NCBI GenBank assembly: GCA_035533755.1
Contig: DATLTC010000047.1
Coordinates: 1-33,854, forward strand
Origin: Gemmatimonadaceae bacterium
Lineage (GTDB): Bacteria > Gemmatimonadota > Gemmatimonadetes > Gemmatimonadales > Gemmatimonadaceae
DNA: 33,854 nt
Direction: 5' to 3'
Both the position numbers and the translations under genes were made by a program. Within the stretch, counting starts at the first letter, position 1, and each line of letters begins with the position of its first letter. Of this stretch, positions 18,033 through 26,072 are shown one piece after another. The notes below the pieces were generated by a model, which made no database searches, was not told where the DNA came from, and saw only the letters and a program-made list of their open reading frames with translations.

Positions 18033-20456
18033 ATGAAACGCCTGCTACTCGCCGCCGCGGCACTCGTGACGCTGGCCGCTCCCTCGCTACTCCTGGCCCA
18101 GCGGAATTCGGGCACCATCGGGCACTACATCCCGCCCCGGACCTGGCCGCAGGGCGTGCACAACTTCGACCTCGTCCACCAGAAGATCGCCGTGCAGTTC
18201 AACGAGGCCAAGCGGCTGGTGACCGGCGTGGTGACCACCACCGTCATCCCCGACGTGGCCACCGACACGGTCCGGCTCAACGCCGAGAACATCACGATCG
18301 ACCGCGCCAGCGATGCGCGGGGGCGGCAGATCAAGTTCTCGTCGGACACCGACCACGTCACCGTCCGCCTCCCGCGGCGCGTCGCCGCCGGCGACACGGT
18401 GGTCTTCACGCTCGCCTACCACACGATTCCCGAGCGCGGGATCTACTTCGTGCCCCGCCGCCACGTGATCTGGTCGCAGGGCGAAGCCACCGAGACCCGC
18501 GCCTGGGTGCCCACCTACGACTACGCCAACGACAAGACCACGTGGGAGTTCCTCGTCACCGCCGACTCGGGCCTCAAGGTGCTCTCCAACGGCACGCTGG
18601 CCTCGGTGACCCCGGTGGACGGCGGCAAGCAGAACGTCTGGCACTGGGAGCAGAACGAGAAGGCATCCACGTATCTATATAGCGTCGTGGTGGGTCCGTT
18701 CACCGTGCTCCACGACCAGTGGCGCGGCAAGCCGGTGGACGAGTACGTCTACCCCGACACCGTGGACGCGGGCTGGCGCGCGGCGGGCGAGACGCCGTCC
18801 ATGATCGAGCTGTACTCGCGCCTCACGGGAGTTCCCTTTCCGTGGGACAAGTACGACCAGTCGTGGATCCCGGATTTCACCTACGGCGGAATGGAGAACG
18901 TCTCCGCCACCACGCAGACCGATCTCTCGCTGCCGGGCGCGGGCAACGACCCCACAGAAGGCTCGCGCGGCCTCGTGGCCCATGAGCTCGCGCACCAGTG
19001 GTTCGGCGATTACGAGACCACCGCCAACTGGGCCAACGCCTGGCTCAACGAAGGACTCACCACGTACATGGAGTCGGTGCAGAACGAGAAGACCCGCGGC
19101 TGGGACGCCGCGCAGCTCGAATGGTGGGGTCAGCAGCAGCAGGCCATGCAGGCCGATCTCCGCCAGGCCCGTCCGCTGGTCTGGGGGCAGTATCAGGGCA
19201 ACGATCCGATCGCCCTCTTCTTCAGCGGCCACGTCTATCCCAAGGGCGCCCAGCTGGCGCACCAACTGCGCCGCCTGCTGGGCGACAAGATGTTCTGGGC
19301 GGGGATGCACCGCTTCCTCGTGAACAACGCCCACAAGGCCACCACCACCAAGGATTACGCCGACGCCTTCGAGGAGACCTGCCACTGCAACCTGGGCTGG
19401 TTCTTCGACCAGTGGGCATACGGAATCGGGTATCCCCAGCTCGACGTCACGCGCCGGTGGGATCCGGCGGCCAACGTCCTTCACGTGACGGTGCGGCAGG
19501 TCCAGCCCACCGATTCCACGCGGCCGCTGTTCAGGTTCCCCACCACCATCCGCGTGATCACGGCCGACTCGGTCGTGCGCGACAGCGTCATGGTCCTCGC
19601 CGAGAAGGCGCAGACCTTCAACATGCGCTTGCCGAGCGCGCCCCTGTCCTTCCGGTTCGACGAGGGGGGCTGGCTGCTCGGCACCGTGCACACCGACCAG
19701 ACGCCGGACGAGCTGGCGCACATGGCGGAGCACGACCTCGACACCTCGGCCCGCAACTGGGCGCTCCATGCCCTGGCGCAGTCGCAGGACACCGCGGCGA
19801 TTGACGCGCGGCGGTTCATCGTGCTGGATGAACGGATGCCGCAACTCCGCGCCGAGGCCCTGCGGCAGATGGCGCACGATTCCACCCCGCGGGCGATCGC
19901 GATGGTCCGCTCGGCGCTGCGCGACCCCGACGCATCCGTGCGGAGCGAGGCGCTGGTGCGGCTGGCGTCGCTCGACTCGGCGGGCGTGGCCGACACGGCG
20001 CTCGCGATGTACCACCAGGACATCTCTTCGAGCGCACGCGCCACGGCGCTCGGGGTCTACGGAAGGCTGGCCGGCGCGAGTGCACTTTCCACGGTCATCG
20101 CGGCCAGCGGACCGGCGCACACGCTCAGGGTGCGCATCACGGCGGCCGCCCTGCTGTCGCGGATGCACGTGCCGTCGGCGGTGGACGCGTTGGAACAGCT
20201 CACCAATCCGATCGAGGTGCGCGAGCTGCGCATGTCGGCGCTCCGTGGCCTGTTCGCCAGCGGCGACACCGTCCGCGCAATCGCCGTGGCCACACGAGGG
20301 CTCACCGACTACGACCCGCTGTACTCCCAGGCTTCGGTGCGCTCGCTGGGCCAACTCGGAACTCCCCAAGCGCTGGCCGTGCTCCGCACCGCGCTCAAGA
20401 CCGAGACGCGGGTGCACGTGAAGGAGGCAATGAAGCAGGCGCTCGAGAAGCGTTAG
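18033..20456 (+). CDS. Exported M1 aminopeptidase with C-terminal HEAT-like repeats
   Basis: Zinc aminopeptidase of 807 residues with a Sec signal peptide (MKRLLLAAAALVTLAAPSLL, ending near AQ). Catalytic set: GGMEN (285-289, the GAMEN exopeptidase loop), HELAH with His317, Glu318 and His321, third ligand Glu340 after exactly 18 residues, and Tyr402 in VYPKGAQ. This is the typical M1 aminopeptidase layout. Residues about 570-807 are repetitive helices with Arg/Ala/Asp-rich repeats (LRQMAHDSTPRAIAMVRSAL, LRDPDASVRSEALVRLASL), HEAT-like, in place of an ERAP1-type domain. It differs clearly from the M1 enzyme at 9053. The stop TAG overlaps the stop of the convergent DUF4173 gene. Substrate unknown. 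Confidence 0.94.
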   Translation: MKRLLLAAAALVTLAAPSLLLAQRNSGTIGHYIPPRTWPQGVHNFDLVHQKIAVQFNEAKRLVTGVVTTTVIPDVATDTVRLNAENITIDRASDARGRQIKFSSDTDHVTVRLPRRVAAGDTVVFTLAYHTIPERGIYFVPRRHVIWSQGEATETRAWVPTYDYANDKTTWEFLVTADSGLKVLSNGTLASVTPVDGGKQNVWHWEQNEKASTYLYSVVVGPFTVLHDQWRGKPVDEYVYPDTVDAGWRAAGETPSMIELYSRLTGVPFPWDKYDQSWIPDFTYGGMENVSATTQTDLSLPGAGNDPTEGSRGLVAHELAHQWFGDYETTANWANAWLNEGLTTYMESVQNEKTRGWDAAQLEWWGQQQQAMQADLRQARPLVWGQYQGNDPIALFFSGHVYPKGAQLAHQLRRLLGDKMFWAGMHRFLVNNAHKATTTKDYADAFEETCHCNLGWFFDQWAYGIGYPQLDVTRRWDPAANVLHVTVRQVQPTDSTRPLFRFPTTIRVITADSVVRDSVMVLAEKAQTFNMRLPSAPLSFRFDEGGWLLGTVHTDQTPDELAHMAEHDLDTSARNWALHALAQSQDTAAIDARRFIVLDERMPQLRAEALRQMAHDSTPRAIAMVRSALRDPDASVRSEALVRLASLDSAGVADTALAMYHQDISSSARATALGVYGRLAGASALSTVIAASGPAHTLRVRITAAALLSRMHVPSAVDALEQLTNPIEVRELRMSALRGLFASGDTVRAIAVATRGLTDYDPLYSQASVRSLGQLGTPQALAVLRTALKTETRVHVKEAMKQALEKR

Positions 20457-22051
20457 TGCGGCGTTGAACGGGGGCCGTTCGGGCCACAGGCGAGCGTTTC
20501 CAGCTCCGCCTGATGCGCCCGAACGGCCCGCGTCGCTCGACTCCGCGCCACGTTCCACTGCGTCCAGCTGCTGGACATCCGCTCCCGCTTCGCGCCCGTC
20601 CACCGCTTGAGAAGCGTTTCCGCGGCAGCGCAGCGGTCGCCTTCAGCGACTGAGTCGGCGGCGATTCCCCGCGACGTCAGCGCGGCCACCACCGCCGGGA
20701 TCGCGTCGCCGCCCAGCGAGGCCACGTACCGAAGATCCGAACCTGCCGCGCCGGTGCGCGCCGCGTCACCACGCGCGAGGTTGGCCCGCGCCACCAGCGC
20801 ATCGGGATTCAGCACATTGAGCGTGAAGAGCACGCCGAACCCGGTGGCCACGAGTCCCGCCGCAAAGGTGCGCGGGCGGGAACGCAGCACGGTGAACGCG
20901 AGCCACACGAACACCATCGCCAGCCAGATCATGAACGCCGACGCGTACAATCGGTCGGTGGAGATGCCGTAGTAGTGGATGTACAGGCTCATGCGCGCGC
21001 CGGCCGAGAGCATGATGGCGCCCAGCAGCACCACCAGCGGAACGGCAAGCCGGCGGTAGACGCGCAGCGTGCGGCCGTCCGACGCCGGAATGAGTGCGTG
21101 CGCGCCCAGGAGCACCGGGAGCAGCAGGCCGGCCACGCCCGTCAGCTCGGCGAATCCGCGTCTGGCGTAGGCGGCGTAGGTGAGGCCGGTGGTCCTGAGC
21201 ACCAGCGACTCGCCGCCGAACAGCCAGCCGATCTGCACCAACACGAACGCCGCGAACAGCACGTTCAGCGCGCCGAGTGCGAACGCCACGTCGGCGGCGC
21301 CGAGCGTGAGTGGGAGCGTCGTGGCCGGCGCGGCGCCGGCCGTGGCGGCGGTGCGCGCCAGCAGGGAGCGGCGCAACCAGCCCGCCACCACCCACGTGAA
21401 GAAGCCCGCGATGAAGACGTGGGAGAGCACGACGTCGTACTGGATGGCCGGAAGCTTGAAGAACGAGCCGAAGACCGGGTCGGCGTTCGCGAGCAGCAGT
21501 GTGAAGACCACGACGATGGGCAACGTGATCGCCACCGCCTTGCCGATGCGCCTGGCGTTGCCCTCGGCGGAGGGGCGGACGGCCGCGTTGAACTCCGCGT
21601 CGCGCAGCAACAGCGGCACGGCGCCCATGGCCACTTCGAGCCCGGTTCCGAAGGCGGCGCGGATCAGGTCGCGGACGCGGGCCAGGGCCAGACCGGGCAC
21701 GGGGATGGCGTTGATGCTCATGGCCAGCAGCACGAGCGCGGCGAGCATGGCCAGCACATCGAAGAACTGGAGCATGTCGGCGTCGCGCCACAGCGGGCCG
21801 GCGGCAGAGAGCAGAGCGACTGTGAGCCAGATGCCGCTCTCGCGCGAGAGCACTCGGCCGCTCCGCCGCACGAGCGCCGTGGCGATGCCGGCGAACGCTG
21901 CCATCCAGACCAGGAGCCCGAGGCCCCACGGACCGTTGCGGAGCAGCGGATCGGCGAGGATGCCGAGCAGGAGCGCGGCCGTGAGCGAGTGCCGCGCGAG
22001 GAGGGCGCGCGGTGATGGGTCGGCAGGGGGTGCGGAAGCCTGGAGGGGCAT
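20453..22051 (-). CDS. DUF4173 (DUF4153-like) polytopic membrane protein
   Basis: A 532-residue inner-membrane protein with about a dozen hydrophobic helices between residues 20 and 420 and a soluble Arg/Ala-rich C-terminus. The DUF4173 signature is visible: ANADPVFGSFFKLP, then GLTYAAYARRGFAELTGVAGLL and YYGISTDRLYASAFMIWLAMVF. Function unknown. The ATG at 22051 lies 80 bases after the DUF5946 stop on the same strand. The convergent M1 gene and this gene share their stop codons within TTAG at 20453-20456, with no room for a terminator between them. Confidence 0.88.
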   Translation of the reverse strand: MPLQASAPPADPSPRALLARHSLTAALLLGILADPLLRNGPWGLGLLVWMAAFAGIATALVRRSGRVLSRESGIWLTVALLSAAGPLWRDADMLQFFDVLAMLAALVLLAMSINAIPVPGLALARVRDLIRAAFGTGLEVAMGAVPLLLRDAEFNAAVRPSAEGNARRIGKAVAITLPIVVVFTLLLANADPVFGSFFKLPAIQYDVVLSHVFIAGFFTWVVAGWLRRSLLARTAATAGAAPATTLPLTLGAADVAFALGALNVLFAAFVLVQIGWLFGGESLVLRTTGLTYAAYARRGFAELTGVAGLLLPVLLGAHALIPASDGRTLRVYRRLAVPLVVLLGAIMLSAGARMSLYIHYYGISTDRLYASAFMIWLAMVFVWLAFTVLRSRPRTFAAGLVATGFGVLFTLNVLNPDALVARANLARGDAARTGAAGSDLRYVASLGGDAIPAVVAALTSRGIAADSVAEGDRCAAAETLLKRWTGAKRERMSSSWTQWNVARSRATRAVRAHQAELETLACGPNGPRSTPH

Positions 22052-22131
22052 GGCGACTCGGCGTTACATGTGCAGAGAACTTTACGTCACAAAGGTAAGT
22101 CCCGCAAGCGGCGGGCACCGCCGCCCCCGCG

Positions 22132-22608
22132 CTAGGCGCCGTGGCCGGCCCAGACCGCAACCTGCCGGTGATGGGGCGCCCAGGCCGTCCACGTGGACTC
22201 CACCCAGAACCGCGCCGCGTCGCGCAGGACGTTCACCGTCCCTTCGATGGGCATGTCGGCAACCGTGCATTCACCGCGCATGGCCGGCGGCGTGAGCCAC
22301 ACGAACGAGCCTTTCTCTCCGACCACCCGCAGCGGGGTGGCCGGGAGTCCCTCCACCAGGTAGCGGCGCATGCTCAGCAGGTGCAACGCGACGGACTGGA
22401 TGGCCTGCGGATTCGGCGTGCCGGGGTGCTGGACCGCGTAGGCATCCACGCACATCTGCCGCACGTCCTGCAGGTCCGGCCGCGTGGCGAGCCGCCCGAG
22501 CAATTCGCCGTAGCGCGCCCAGCACGCCGGGGAGGACGTCATGTATCTATGCACGGGCCCGTCCAGATCCTCGAACGCGGCGCCACAGCCGACGCAGCGA
22601 GTTTTCAT
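22132..22608 (-). CDS. DUF5946 family protein
   Basis: A 158-residue protein of unknown function with a Cys-pair start MKTRCVGCGAAFEDLDG, then HRYMTSSPACWARYGELL, VDAYAVQHPGTPNPQAIQSVALHL and a C-terminal W-rich stretch. These are the hallmarks of DUF5946; a metal site formed by the Cys and His residues is plausible but unproven. ATG 22608 matches the family's usual start. A GTG at 22647, overlapping the upstream DUF1801 stop as GTGA (22644-22647), is an alternative that would add 13 residues and couple translation. Last gene of the tight five-gene minus run. Confidence 0.83.
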   Translation of the reverse strand: MKTRCVGCGAAFEDLDGPVHRYMTSSPACWARYGELLGRLATRPDLQDVRQMCVDAYAVQHPGTPNPQAIQSVALHLLSMRRYLVEGLPATPLRVVGEKGSFVWLTPPAMRGECTVADMPIEGTVNVLRDAARFWVESTWTAWAPHHRQVAVWAGHGA

Positions 22609-22643
22609 GGACGACGTCGCGGGCGTCGTGGATTGCCGTGGCT

Positions 22644-23042
22644 TCACCGGCGGGCCTTGGACGTATTCAACGCCACGGCGGCGCGCACGAGCACCTTCAG
22701 CGCCTTCTCGTTCAGCGTCTCGCCTTCGTGCACGTCGATGGCGCGCCTGACGTTGCCGTCGAGACTGGAATTGAACAGCCCCGCCGGATCCTCGAGCGAC
22801 GCGCCCTTGGCGAAGGTCATCTTCACGACACTCTTATATGTCTCGCCGGTGCAGATGATCCCGTGGTGCTCCCACACCGGCACCCCCCGCCACTTCCATG
22901 CTTCCACCACGTCGGGATCGGCCGCCCTGATCACCGCGCGGACCCGGGCGAGCATCTGGCCGCGCCAGTCGTCCAGCTCGGCGATTCGCGCGTCGATCAG
23001 CGCCGACGCGGACGGCGCGTGCTTCGATGGGGTCTTCTTCAT
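22644..23042 (-). CDS. DUF1801 domain protein (copy 1)
   Basis: A 132-residue DUF1801 protein, a small alpha/beta fold of unknown function. Seen: a Lys-rich start, DWRGQMLARVRAVIRAADPDVVEAWKWRGVPVW, then GIICTGETYKSVVKMTFAKGASL and the C-terminal DGNVRRAIDVHEGETLNEKALKVLVRAAV. It lies 10 bases after the VOC gene. Its stop overlaps a possible GTG start of the DUF5946 gene. Two other DUF1801 members are encoded at 23948 and 29215, so the family is expanded here. Confidence 0.85.
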   Translation of the reverse strand: MKKTPSKHAPSASALIDARIAELDDWRGQMLARVRAVIRAADPDVVEAWKWRGVPVWEHHGIICTGETYKSVVKMTFAKGASLEDPAGLFNSSLDGNVRRAIDVHEGETLNEKALKVLVRAAVALNTSKARR

Positions 23043-23052
23043 CTTCCCGGCC

Positions 23053-23460
23053 TCATCGGCGTTCCTGGATCAGCTTCCACCCGTTCCCCGACGGGTCGCG
23101 GAAGCCGGCGTCCACGCTGCCGTAGCGGGCCACGGGTTCCTGTGTGAACTCCACGCCCCGCTCGCGCATCTGGTCGTAGGCGGCGCGGCAGTCGTCCACC
23201 ACCAGCACCAGCGGCGGCATCGCGCCCTTGGCCACCACGGCCTTCAGCGTCTGCGCCGTGGCCGCATCGTGCACCGGCGGGCCCGGTACGAACAGGCCCA
23301 GCTGGAACGACGGCTGGTCCGGGTGCTGCACCGTGAGCCAGCGATAGTCCCCGTTCTTCACGTCCGTGTGGACGCGGAAGCCGACCTTCTCCACGTAGAA
23401 CTCCAACGCCTCGTCCTGATCCCGCACGTATACGCCGGCCACATCCACACCCTGCGTCAT
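23053..23460 (-). CDS. VOC family protein (second)
   Basis: A 135-residue glyoxalase-fold protein: MTQGVDVAGVYVRDQDEALE then FYVEKVGF, WLTVQHPDQPSFQLGLF, VLVVDDCRAAYDQMRERGVEFTQ and the closing FRDPSGNGWKLIQ. The family includes glyoxalases, extradiol dioxygenases and drug-binding proteins; no reaction can be assigned. It is only distantly similar to the VOC protein at 13227. It lies between the AraC-type regulator gene (26 bases upstream) and a DUF1801 gene (10 bases downstream). Confidence 0.88.
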   Translation of the reverse strand: MTQGVDVAGVYVRDQDEALEFYVEKVGFRVHTDVKNGDYRWLTVQHPDQPSFQLGLFVPGPPVHDAATAQTLKAVVAKGAMPPLVLVVDDCRAAYDQMRERGVEFTQEPVARYGSVDAGFRDPSGNGWKLIQERR

Positions 23461-23486
23461 CGGATCTCCCTGTTGTCTGGACCCGT

Positions 23487-23951
23487 CTATTTAGCGCTCC
23501 CCACTCGGCGCCGCTTCTCCGAAACTGCCATCGTGAGGTGGGGCCGGTGCGCGGCGCTGTCGATGCACGCCGGCACGCGGTCGAGCCCCTGCGCCGAGGC
23601 CCTGGCGCGTGCACGGACGGCACTCGGGCTCTGGCCGGTGACGTCGCGAAAGGTGCGTCCGAACGTGCCCAGACTCCGCCAGCCCGTCTCGAACGCGATC
23701 TCGGTGATGGAACGGTCTGTGTCGCGGAGCAGCGCCGTGGCGCGTTCGATGCGCCGCGTGAGCAAGTAGCGGTGCGGCGGAACGCCGAAGGCCTGATTGA
23801 ACGATCGCGCGAAGTGGGCCTCGGACACGCCGCTCACGCGGGCCAGGCGCCCCACGGGCCAGTCCTCGTGCGAAGCGGCGTCCATGCGGTCCTTGGCGCG
23901 CAGCAGGCGGCGCAACAGCTCGGGGTCCTGGCTTGCCGGACCTCCGCTCAT
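23487..23951 (-). CDS. Short AraC-family transcriptional regulator
   Basis: A 154-residue DNA-binding protein consisting almost only of the AraC double helix-turn-helix. First HTH: WPVGRLARVSGVSEAHFARS; second: SITEIAFETGWRSLGTFGRT then FRDVTGQSPSAVR. No ligand-binding domain is present; about 40 C-terminal residues are basic and unassigned. ATG at 23951 overlaps the stop of the upstream DUF1801 gene as ATGA (23948-23951), a coupling signal. It probably regulates its own operon of VOC/DUF1801/DUF5946 genes, by inference from position. Confidence 0.88.
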   Translation of the reverse strand: MSGGPASQDPELLRRLLRAKDRMDAASHEDWPVGRLARVSGVSEAHFARSFNQAFGVPPHRYLLTRRIERATALLRDTDRSITEIAFETGWRSLGTFGRTFRDVTGQSPSAVRARARASAQGLDRVPACIDSAAHRPHLTMAVSEKRRRVGSAK

Positions 23952-24361
23952 GCCGTCCAGCCGGGGATGGCGGCCGCCTGCTGGATCCAGGTGGCCAGTT
24001 GATTCTCGTCGAGCGTGTCCGACTCGCGCACATCCAGGGAGCGCACGTTCTTGTGTTTGCCCACCGGCGGCACGGGCGTGAGCGACGTACCCTTGAAGAA
24101 GCTGAACTTCACGTGGTGCTGGAAGGCAGCGAAGGCGAGGAACCAGCCTTGCCCCTCGACGCCGTAGAATGGGCTGTGCCACTTCACGGCCTTGTGAACG
24201 CCGCGCACGTGCTTCACGACCAGCGCGTCGACGCGTTTGGCGATGGCGGCCTGCCACGGCTCCATGCTGGCGATGTAGGCCTGCACGCCAGCGTCCCCAT
24301 CGGACTTGGGTAGCACTGTGGGTTTGCGGGCCTTTGTGGAATGGCCGTTACGAGTTGGCAT
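23948..24361 (-). CDS. DUF1801 domain protein (copy 2)
   Basis: A 137-residue DUF1801 protein with a basic leader (MPTRNGHSTKARKPTVLPKS), then VQAYIASMEPWQAAIAKRVDAL, GVHKAVKWHSPFYGVEGQGWFLAF, HHVKFSFFKGTSLTPVPP and SLDVRESDTLDENQLATWIQQA. Function unknown. ATG 24361 is preferred; an in-frame start at 24397 would add 12 residues. First gene of the minus operon DUF1801, AraC, VOC, DUF1801, DUF5946, joined to the AraC gene by ATGA. Confidence 0.85.
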   Translation of the reverse strand: MPTRNGHSTKARKPTVLPKSDGDAGVQAYIASMEPWQAAIAKRVDALVVKHVRGVHKAVKWHSPFYGVEGQGWFLAFAAFQHHVKFSFFKGTSLTPVPPVGKHKNVRSLDVRESDTLDENQLATWIQQAAAIPGWTA

Positions 24362-24572
24362 GGCCGCCACGGTAGTCGATTTTCGCGGAGGCCGCAATCC
24401 GCGAGTCAGTCCGTAGCGAAACGCAGCAGGATCCTTCCGGATCGGCCGAGCCGAGCGGCGAGCGTGTGGGCAGCGGCCGGCTTAGGGTTTGCATATTGCG
24501 CCGCCCGCGACCCGGCCACAGTTTGACAGTGTGGCACGCCATTTCCGGGATCTTCCGCGCAAGGAGTATGGC

Positions 24573-25208
24573 ATGAAGCGTTTCAATATTCTGGCCCTTG
24601 GTTCTGCGTTGTGCTTGTCCGCGCCCACGGCCTTGCGCGCGCAGATGCCGGCCGCCCACCCGTCGTTTGGGGTCGTGGGCGCCCTCAACCTTGCCAGGTT
24701 TGGCGGTTCCGGCACAACGGGGATGGAGAACAAGGTCGGATACACCGCCGGAGGGTTCGTGCGCATTCCTTTGTCGCCGGCGTGGTCATTCCAACCGGAG
24801 CTCGACTACACGACCAAAGGGGTCAAGTACACCTTCGATTCCAACCAGGGCACGTACGTATCCACGCAAACGCTGCCCTACGTCGAGATGCCACTCCTGC
24901 TGCGCGTGGACGGGAACAGCGCCCGCGGCATTGGCCTGTTTGCGGAATTCGGACCCGCGCTGGCCGCCAGAGTCGGCTGCTCGATCAGCGTACGCGGCGG
25001 AGGTCTGTCGCGCTCAGGGCCGTGCGATGGATTCAGCCAGATGCGCACCTTCGACGTCGGCGCCATGGCCGGTGGCGGCATCGACCTGCCCCTGCGAGGC
25101 CACACGACGACGCTCGGCGTCCGCTACAACTACGGCCTCGCCCCCATCGCGGGGGGCAGTTCCGTCAAGAACCGCAATCTGCAGTTCCTGGCGGGTTGGC
25201 GCCCGTAG
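24573..25208 (+). CDS. Outer-membrane beta-barrel protein (porin-like)
   Basis: A 211-residue exported protein starting MKRFNILALGSALCLSAPTA and cleaving near LRAQ. The mature part has alternating aromatic/hydrophobic strands and Gly-rich turns (GGFVRIPLSPAWSFQPELDY, TTLGVRYNYGLAPI) and ends in aromatic LAGWRP, as expected for the OMP_b-brl family of 8-stranded barrels. AAGGAG at 24561-24566 is 6 bases from the ATG, the best ribosome site in the window. TTGACA at 24523-24528 may be a -35, but its -10 is weak. The function is not predictable. It is divergent from the DUF1801 operon and abuts the cassette array. Confidence 0.85.
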   Translation: MKRFNILALGSALCLSAPTALRAQMPAAHPSFGVVGALNLARFGGSGTTGMENKVGYTAGGFVRIPLSPAWSFQPELDYTTKGVKYTFDSNQGTYVSTQTLPYVEMPLLLRVDGNSARGIGLFAEFGPALAARVGCSISVRGGGLSRSGPCDGFSQMRTFDVGAMAGGGIDLPLRGHTTTLGVRYNYGLAPIAGGSSVKNRNLQFLAGWRP

Positions 25209-25235
25209 TCGCGCCGCATCCGGCCGGGCCGGCGC

Positions 25236-25427
25236 TCATTCAACTTTGACAGTCACGTTCATAGTGACTCCGTAATAGTGCGCCGTCGCTTGGATGGTTG
25301 TCGTCCCTGCCGCGACCCCGTCAACCACGCCGGTCGTAGGCCCCACGGTAGCCATGGCTGGGTTTGCCGACGTGTACGTGACGGAGTCCGTAAGCACCTT
25401 GGTGCCGCCGCAGCCAAGCCAACTCCT
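25236..25427 (-). pseudogene. 5'-truncated Ig-like (BIG2-type) protein, paralogue of 26989-27333
   Basis: Minus-strand translation gives a 60-residue stretch including DSVTYTSANPAMATVGPTTG, ending VTMNVTVKVE before TGA at 25236. It aligns end to end with the C-terminal half of the cassette protein at 26989 (DTITYASANPAIAAVDSASG ... VTMHVGITVQ). Upstream the frame is closed by TGA within 18 bases of the homology, and no start or signal peptide remains. It is probably the residue of a second Ig-like cassette, damaged by a deletion that also removed the attC site expected after hicA. Confidence 0.72.
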
Positions 25428-25497
25428 GCGTGATCATGGGAGGAGCTAATCCACGATCAGGCTGGAGGGCCAGCCCGTCACGTTTTCTAGCGAGCGC

Positions 25498-25710
25498 CTA
25501 CAGAAGATTGCGGAATTGTTCAGGCGTGAGTCCCGCATCTCGCACGATCCCACCGAGCGTGAAGGCGTTGACCGGGTTGTGGCGGGGAATCGTCACGATG
25601 CGCTGGCCGTCCGTCATCACAATATGCTTGCCTTGCCGCGCCACCCGAAAACCTGCCTTCTCCAAGGCGCGAACTGCCTCGAGGTGGTTGATGCCGGGGA
25701 TGCGTGGCAC
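25498..25710 (-). CDS. hicA: HicA-type mRNA interferase toxin
   Basis: A 70-residue toxin of the HicA family, expected to cleave mRNA when not bound by HicB. It shows the family layout: HLEAVRALEKAGFRVARQGK, the catalytic His in GKHIVMT, and VTIPRHNPVNAFTLGGIVRD then AGLTPEQF. GTG start at 25710, 3 bases after the hicB stop, so translation is linked. Antitoxin-first order is one of the two orders found in this family. It is part of the cassette array; toxin-antitoxin cassettes are common in integrons and may stabilise them. Confidence 0.9.
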   Translation of the reverse strand: MPRIPGINHLEAVRALEKAGFRVARQGKHIVMTDGQRIVTIPRHNPVNAFTLGGIVRDAGLTPEQFRNLL

Positions 25711-25713
25711 CCG

Positions 25714-25908
25714 TCACCCGACCTCAACCTCGCGCACGTCCGCGTCCCGCACGAGTTCGTCGCGGACCGCCAAGTACTCCCGGATGGCTTCGCTTACGTT
25801 GACGACGGCTTCGGCCTCGGTTGCGCCCTGGGACCAGCAACCGGGAAGACCGGGAACGGACACGCTGTACCCTTCATCCGAGTGTTGGAGCACCACCTTG
25901 TACTTCAT
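25714..25908 (-). CDS. hicB: HicB-type antitoxin
   Basis: A 64-residue partial-RNase-H-fold antitoxin: MKYKVVLQHSDEGYSVSVPG then LPGCWSQGATEAEAVVNVSEAIREYL. This is the short HicB form without an added DNA-binding domain, so any autoregulation would need another feature. GGAGG lies just before the ATG. It is the first gene after the attC-like site at 25951-26062, whose TATGAT box may provide its promoter, and it is directly upstream of hicA. Confidence 0.9.
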   Translation of the reverse strand: MKYKVVLQHSDEGYSVSVPGLPGCWSQGATEAEAVVNVSEAIREYLAVRDELVRDADVREVEVG

Positions 25909-25950
25909 ACATCCTCCGATTCTCGAAACTTACACAATGTCCGGTCGTCT

Positions 25951-26062
25951 CGCTAACGTCGCGGCGCTCTGCTGCGGCGGCTTATCATAATTGCGGCATG
26001 CGAGCGTAGCGAGCAAGCCGCCTCCCTACCCCCCCGCCGTCGGCAGCAGCGCCTCGTTAGCG
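25951..26062 (-). repeat. attC-like recombination site A
   Basis: A 112-bp imperfect palindrome. Outer boxes are CGCTAAC (25951-25957) and GTTAGCG (26056-26062). Inner arms GGCGCTCTGCTGC and GCAGCAGCGCC pair with two unpaired bases. A terminal stem-loop is built on GCGAGCG/AGCGAGC. It lies between the AbiGi-type stop (10 bases away) and hicB. It carries TATGAT on the minus strand (25984-25989), 75 bases before the hicB ATG. The core boxes deviate slightly from RYYYAAC/GTTRRRY. Confidence 0.75.
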
Positions 26063-26072
26063 GGCACGAGCC

